A model generated the notes under the pieces. That model made no database searches. It had not been told where the DNA came from and saw only the letters and a list, made by a program, of their open reading frames with translations. 64,000 bases of DNA, taken from the NCBI RefSeq assembly GCF_007035645.1, contig NZ_AP019632.1, positions 310,001-374,000 of the forward strand. Reading direction: 5' to 3'. The stretch comes from Enterobacter asburiae (GTDB lineage Bacteria; Pseudomonadota; Gammaproteobacteria; Enterobacterales; Enterobacteriaceae). Each line of letters begins with the position of its first letter. Position 1 is the stretch's first letter. The translations under genes were made by a program, and so were the position numbers. Of this stretch, positions 59,774 to 64,000 are shown piece by piece.

Positions 59774-60562
59774 TTAAGCAGCCTGCGCGTTCTCTTCGAC
59801 GCGGTTAATGCTGCGGTAGAGATGGTCAAAACGTTCGTTATCAAACTGATGGCTCGCGCCATCAAAGAACACATGTCCCTGACGCAGGGCGACAATGCGT
59901 TCGCAGTAGCGCAGGGCGTAATCCACCTGATGCAGCGTGACCACTACGGTGATGCCGTCGTTCTGGTTAATGTCGCGCAGGGTTTCCATCACGATGCGGG
60001 CGGACTCCGGGTCCAGCGAGGCAATGGGTTCGTCTGCAAGAATGATTTGCGCTTTCTGCATCAGCGCGCGCGCAATCGCCACGCGCTGCTGTTGCCCACC
60101 GGACAGGGTGGAGACGCGCTGGTGGGCAAAATGCGCCATGCCGACGCGGGTCAGAGCCTGCAAGGCTTCCTGCTTCTGCGAAGGGGAGAACCAGCGCAGA
60201 CAGGTGCGCCAGAACGGGGTGCTGCCGAGCGCGCCAATCAGCACGTTCTCCAGCACCGTCAGGCGGTTCACCAGGTTGAACTGCTGGAAGATGTAGCCCG
60301 TCTGGGCGCGGCTCTTGCGGATATCACTGGCGAGACGCCCCGCGCGCTGCACGGTATTGCCCAGCAGCTCGACGTGGCTTTCCGGCGTTTTATCGCAGGT
60401 GATAAGACCGCTTAAATGACGCAGAAGGGTGGATTTACCGGAACCGGATGGCCCCAGCAGCGCCACCATTTCGCCCTGCTGGACGGTCAGATCAACGGCA
60501 TGCAGAGCCTTATTGTGATGGAAGGTCTTGCTCAGTTTCTCGACGCGGATGACGGTTTGCAT
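59774..60562 (-). CDS. phnC: PhnC, phosphonate ABC transporter ATPase
   Basis: 262 residues, equal to E. coli PhnC. P-loop [18 protein letters not shown], signature [17 protein letters not shown], Walker [16 protein letters not shown], then the H-loop VTLHQVD. First gene of the long minus-strand phn operon. Confidence 0.96.
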   Translation of the reverse strand: MQTVIRVEKLSKTFHHNKALHAVDLTVQQGEMVALLGPSGSGKSTLLRHLSGLITCDKTPESHVELLGNTVQRAGRLASDIRKSRAQTGYIFQQFNLVNRLTVLENVLIGALGSTPFWRTCLRWFSPSQKQEALQALTRVGMAHFAHQRVSTLSGGQQQRVAIARALMQKAQIILADEPIASLDPESARIVMETLRDINQNDGITVVVTLHQVDYALRYCERIVALRQGHVFFDGASHQFDNERFDHLYRSINRVEENAQAA

Positions 60563-60600
60563 GTGCTGGGCCTCACGATAAATGTGGCCTCATGCTGGCG

Positions 60601-60623
60601 CATCAATGTGACATTTGGGTTAA
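60601..60623 (-). promoter_or_regulatory. Candidate Pho box upstream of phnC
   Basis: Two 11-base units on the minus strand, TTAACCCAAAT then GTCACATTGAT, about 40 bases ahead of phnC. They resemble the E. coli phnC Pho box (TTAACCAAAT, GTCACAATAAT). PhoB control under phosphate starvation is expected for this operon. Confidence 0.55.
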
Positions 60624-60698
60624 GTCTGGGTTGCGGGAGTTTGAAGAGTTGAGCGGAGTTTGATGACAGGCGGAGGCAGAGCGCCCACCGCCCGAAAA

Positions 60699-61136
60699 TT
60701 AGTGCTGCTGCTTAACGACGTTAATCATCCACGGCACGCCGTATTTATCGGTGACTTTACCGAAACCGTGTGCCCAGAAGGTTTCCTGCCAGGCCATGTC
60801 GATATTCCCGCCCGCGGCGAGGTTGTCGAACCAGCGTTTGCCTTCATTAACGTCCTGGGTGTCGAGAACCAGCGTGAAGCCCGCGTACTGCGCGTTGCTG
60901 CCAGGCGGCATCCCGTCGCTCATCATGATATCGCTGCCCGCAATGCGGACGTTGGAGTGAGCGATAGCCGAATCCGGAAATTGCATACCGGACGGACAGC
61001 CTTCTTCGCTGTTATCGCTTTTTGGCATTTCGCCGAAGGTGATTTTATAGAGAAGCTCTGCGCCGACGGCTTGCTGGTAGAAAGAAGTGGCTTCTGCACA
61101 GTTGCCGGCAAAAGAGATGTAGGGACTTAACGGCAT
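60699..61136 (-). CDS. phnB: PhnB/YjdN, VOC-fold protein
   Basis: 145 residues matching E. coli YjdN (PhnB), a glyoxalase/bleomycin-resistance (VOC) fold protein of unknown activity. LSPYISFAGNCAEATSFYQQAVGAELLYKITFG is the family start; metal residues are only partly conserved. Not required for C-P bond cleavage. Confidence 0.93.
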   Translation of the reverse strand: MPLSPYISFAGNCAEATSFYQQAVGAELLYKITFGEMPKSDNSEEGCPSGMQFPDSAIAHSNVRIAGSDIMMSDGMPPGSNAQYAGFTLVLDTQDVNEGKRWFDNLAAGGNIDMAWQETFWAHGFGKVTDKYGVPWMINVVKQQH

Positions 61137-61183
61137 AATCTTTACCTCACGTAAGAAAAGCCCGTTAAGTGTAGTTCCCGAAA

Positions 61184-61210
61184 ACCCGGTAAGCGAAGCG
61201 CCACCGGGCG
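61184..61210. repeat. Single REP unit between phnA and phnB
   Basis: ACCCGGTAAGCGAAGCGCCA, CCGGGCGGGT: one REP-type unit directly after the phnA stop side. Confidence 0.75.
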
Positions 61211-61216
61211 GGTAAA

Positions 61217-61552
61217 TCAGTTCTTTTTCACGAACTCTGATTTCAGCTTCATCGGACCGAAGCCGTCAATTTTGCAGTCGATATTATGATCGCCTTCAAC
61301 CAGACGGATATTCTTCACTTTGGTGCCGATCTTCAGCATGGAAGAACTGCCTTTCACTTTCAGATCTTTAATCACGGTTACGCTGTCGCCGTCCGCCAGC
61401 AAATTGCCGTTCGCATCTTTTACGACAAGTGCATCAGCATCGTGGGATGGTTCGGCATCATTCCATTCGTGAGCGCATTCCGGGCAGATGAACATGCCAT
61501 TATCTTCATAGGTGTATTCAGAATTGCATTTTGGGCAGTGTGGGAGTGACAT
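61217..61552 (-). CDS. phnA: PhnA/YjdM, zinc-ribbon protein
   Basis: 111 residues matching E. coli YjdM. The N-terminal zinc ribbon is [28 protein letters not shown] (four Cys), with a C-terminal SH3-like domain ([20 protein letters not shown]-like [10 protein letters not shown]). Function unknown despite the phn name. Ribosome site AGGAT is modest. Confidence 0.94.
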   Translation of the reverse strand: MSLPHCPKCNSEYTYEDNGMFICPECAHEWNDAEPSHDADALVVKDANGNLLADGDSVTVIKDLKVKGSSSMLKIGTKVKNIRLVEGDHNIDCKIDGFGPMKLKSEFVKKN

Positions 61553-62147
61553 ATCGGTATCCTCAAAAAGTGTAAACGCGCTGGAAAGTGCCAGCTAAAT
61601 GACGGCAGCGTGCCGAAAAAGGCGGCAAGTATAGCGCAAATCCACACGTTTGTCGGTGACATTGTGAATTAAAAAAATGCAAAAAGCGTATCGGGAGTGA
61701 CACTTCCTGTCAGTCAGTTAAGCGATGCTTACCTCATTAACACGTTGGGAAGAAATGACGCTAAATATATCGAATATTTTATTGCAGCAAATTGCTACGC
61801 TCCTTCATTTCGGATAAGGTGAAGCGACACATTGTTATTTATCTCCTGACTTCGCTGCCATCCATATCTTTTGGCAGGGGCGTATTACCTCTCTTTTTAG
61901 GTGGGTAAATAATGATGATATATCCTGAAGTTTCTTAAAATTGGGCTACGCTTTTTTCCTTTGGCCGTCAGGCCAGGAGGGGAGCTATACACGCCATGCA
62001 AGGATAGCGAATTATTTCTGATTATCATCAATCAGTTATATTTCGGCGGACATGTTTTCCACACGTGATCATATAAGCCTGAACAACATAATTAATACCA
62101 GTGGCTTAATAAAAGTAATAAATTTGCGTTAAGGAAAGGCTTTTATC
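61553..62147. other. Long divergent region between phnA and crfC
   Basis: 595 bases, AT-rich in the middle. It has a short stem TGGCC...GGCCA (61962-61975) followed by AGGAGGGG and a GCTAT...ATAGC pair. Nothing is convincing as a gene; an eight-codon frame MMIYPEVS at 61912 lacks a good ribosome site. It must hold the promoters of phnA and crfC. Confidence 0.5.
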
Positions 62148-64000
62148 ATGCACACACAGACCATTTTTGAATTAAGCCAGGAAGCTGAGCGTTTGCTACA
62201 GCTCGCCCGGCAAAACCTTGATACGTTGAAATCAATGCCGACTGCTATGCTGGAGAGCACCGCGGCTGCTATTACGGGTGAAAAGAACAACGTTTTACCT
62301 TTGCATTTTAGCGCGCGCGGTGTCGAAGCGCAGCAGGCGATGCTGAATAATGAATTACGAAAAATAACCCGGCTGGAAATGGTCCTGGCTATTGTTGGCA
62401 CTATGAAAGCGGGGAAATCGACCACCATTAATGCGATTGTGGGGACCGAAGTGTTGCCGAACCGCAATCGTCCGATGACGGCGCTTCCTACCCTGATTCG
62501 CCACACGCCGGGTCAGAAGGAGCCGGTGCTGCATTTCTCACATGCCTCGCCCATTGATGAATTGATCCAACTGCTCCAGAAAAAGCTATGCGATTACGAT
62601 CGCGGAAAGCTCGCCCAGCATCTGGAAATTGATAAAGACATGAATACGCTGCTGGAGCGCATTGAAAAAGGAGAGGCTTTTGAGAAGCATCACCTGGGCG
62701 CGCAGCCGATATTTCATTGTCTGAAAAGCCTCAACGACCTGGTGAGGCTTTCCCAGGCGTTAGGGGTGGAGTTTCCGTTCTCTGAGTATGCGGCTATCGA
62801 ACATATTCCGGTGATTGAAGTGGAGTTCGTGCATCTTGCGGGTCTGGATGCTCACCTCGGACAGCTGACGCTGCTCGATACGCCCGGACCGAATGAGGCC
62901 GGACAGCCGCACCTGCAAAAAATGCTCAGCGAGCAGTTGTCCCGCGCATCGGCAGTGCTGGCCGTGATGGATTATACCCAGCTTAAATCCATCTCTGATG
63001 AAGAAGTCCGCCAGGCTATTTCCGCGGCGGGAAAATCCGTGCCGCTGTATGCGCTGGTCAATAAATTCGATCAGAAAGATCGCAATAGCGACGATGAAGA
63101 GCAGATCCGGGCGATGATCTCCGGCACCTTAATGAAAGGCAATATTTCGCCTGGCCAGATCTACCCCGTTTCGTCCATGTGGGCCTATCTGGCGAACCGC
63201 GCTCGCTACGAGATGAGTACCCACGGACAACTGCCGGATCATCAGGAGCAACCCTGGGTACAGGACTTTGCCGAAGCGGCGCTTGGGCGACGCTGGCGTA
63301 CGGCGGACCTGGACGATATCGACCATATTCGTCATGCTGCCGATTTGCTCTGGGAAGATTCGCTTTTCGAACAACCGATACGCAAGCTGATTTACGCCGC
63401 CTATGCCAATGCCTCGCTTTACGCGCTGCGTTCGGCCTCGCATAAGCTGCTCAACTACGCACAAAATGCCCGGGAGTACCTCGACTTCCGCTATCAGGGG
63501 CTGACGGTTGCCTTTGAGGCTCTGGAACTGAATATCGCACGTCTGGAAGAGGACATGGCGCTTCTCCAGACGCGTCAGAGCGTGGTGAGCGATGAGGTGA
63601 AACATGAAGTTGAGGAGGCGCTGAACGCTACCGCGGACTTTATGGGCGCCCAAAAAATCGCGCTTAACCAGGCGATTGGCGAGGTGTTCAGCGCTCAGCA
63701 TATTCTTGATTTGGCAGGCATCGATCGGCAGAACCCTCACGGTGACGAGCTGAAGCAGCTGGTTCTGGACGATGAAGGGCAGGCGCAGATCGCGCTGAGT
63801 AAAATCCGCTCCTCCTGCGAATTGGTGATGCTGGATGCACAGACGAAAATCTGCCGGGAGCTGGCGTTACGCTTCGACCAGCTTGAATCTACGCTGGCGC
63901 GTTCCCTGAACGAAGCCATGCGCCCCATCGAAACGCGTATTAAAGAGCATCTGAGCCATGCGGGTTTTCGGGCGCGAATCAGTTTCCCGGCGTTTCAGGC
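62148..64000 (+). CDS. crfC: CrfC, dynamin-like GTPase (5' part; runs off the window)
   Basis: 617 complete codons from ATG 62148 (AAGGAAAGG ribosome site), open to the window end. It matches E. coli CrfC (YjdA) closely from residue 60 on. P-loop VGTMKAGKSTTINAIVG (84-92 core), G3 LLDTPGPNEAG, G4 NKFD. CrfC is a dynamin-family protein that binds the DNA polymerase sliding clamp and helps keep sister forks together. A clamp-motif-like VLPLHF lies at residues 49-54; E. coli has a different hexapeptide there. The C-terminal part is outside the window. Confidence 0.95.
   Translation, partial: MHTQTIFELSQEAERLLQLARQNLDTLKSMPTAMLESTAAAITGEKNNVLPLHFSARGVEAQQAMLNNELRKITRLEMVLAIVGTMKAGKSTTINAIVGTEVLPNRNRPMTALPTLIRHTPGQKEPVLHFSHASPIDELIQLLQKKLCDYDRGKLAQHLEIDKDMNTLLERIEKGEAFEKHHLGAQPIFHCLKSLNDLVRLSQALGVEFPFSEYAAIEHIPVIEVEFVHLAGLDAHLGQLTLLDTPGPNEAGQPHLQKMLSEQLSRASAVLAVMDYTQLKSISDEEVRQAISAAGKSVPLYALVNKFDQKDRNSDDEEQIRAMISGTLMKGNISPGQIYPVSSMWAYLANRARYEMSTHGQLPDHQEQPWVQDFAEAALGRRWRTADLDDIDHIRHAADLLWEDSLFEQPIRKLIYAAYANASLYALRSASHKLLNYAQNAREYLDFRYQGLTVAFEALELNIARLEEDMALLQTRQSVVSDEVKHEVEEALNATADFMGAQKIALNQAIGEVFSAQHILDLAGIDRQNPHGDELKQLVLDDEGQAQIALSKIRSSCELVMLDAQTKICRELALRFDQLESTLARSLNEAMRPIETRIKEHLSHAGFRARISFPAFQ

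Noticed and set aside
61912..61938. Leader peptide MMIYPEVS upstream of crfC
   Set aside because: No adequate ribosome site and no regulatory structure linked to it.
61553..62147. Riboswitch upstream of crfC (GGAGGGGAGC region)
   Set aside because: I compared it mentally with c-di-GMP, Mn2+ and ykkC-type motifs and found no convincing match.

Overview
The window is a stretch of enterobacterial chromosome. Gene order and protein sequences match the E. coli K-12 91-93 minute region: yjbJ, zur, dusA, pspG, qorA, dnaB, alr, tyrB, aphA, yjbQR, uvrA, ssb, yjcB, pdeC, soxSR, ghxP, yjcE, actP-yjcH-acs, gltP, yjcO, fdhF, yjdP, phnP to phnA, crfC. Sequence divergence, GC-rich codon use and the families of intergenic repeats point to Enterobacter or a close relative (inference), not to E. 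coli itself. I saw no rRNA, tRNA, CRISPR array, insertion sequence or prophage structural genes.

Layout. 1-7944: yjbJ end, zur, a cupin gene, a chromosomal TraF-like outer-membrane protein, dusA, pspG (sigma-54 promoter), qorA, dnaB, alr. 7945-13278: an accessory island between alr and tyrB, which are neighbours in K-12. It holds an alpha/beta hydrolase, an orphan NarL-type regulator and a six-gene minus-strand cluster: two DUF2589 proteins, a GH24 lysozyme, an exported barnase-like protein and two small holin-like membrane proteins. 13279-22451: tyrB, aphA, yjbQR, uvrA/ssb sharing a LexA box, yjcB, pdeC. 22458-27822: soxS/soxR with a perfect SoxR operator, a probable RyjA small RNA, a GST, ghxP with PurR-like sites, yjcE. 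27823-36995: a foldback repeat element, a LysR-lrgA-lrgB module, the acetate genes actP-yjcH-acs, gltP and yjcO; the nrf operon found here in K-12 is absent.

36996-49795: an unannotated hok/sok type I toxin locus, the selenoprotein gene fdhF (in-frame UGA at codon 140, SECIS and sigma-54 promoter visible), then a D-lyxose-type sugar locus. That locus has a response regulator, kinase, class II aldolase, D-lyxose isomerase, a complete ABC importer and a hybrid sensor kinase. It sits where K-12 carries its D-allose genes. 49836-61552: a complete phosphonate C-P lyase operon, phnC to phnP, plus phnB and phnA. 62148 to the end: the 5' part of crfC, a dynamin-like GTPase that runs off the window.

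The most interesting part is the alr-tyrB island. It has lysis-type parts (lysozyme without a signal peptide, holin-like proteins) but no phage genes. They are joined to two paralogues of an uncharacterised family and to an exported barnase-fold protein whose two catalytic residues are both replaced. A perfect intercistronic terminator separates the first DUF2589 gene from the rest. A roughly 50-base palindromic repeat occurs many times in the window, including inside three operons.
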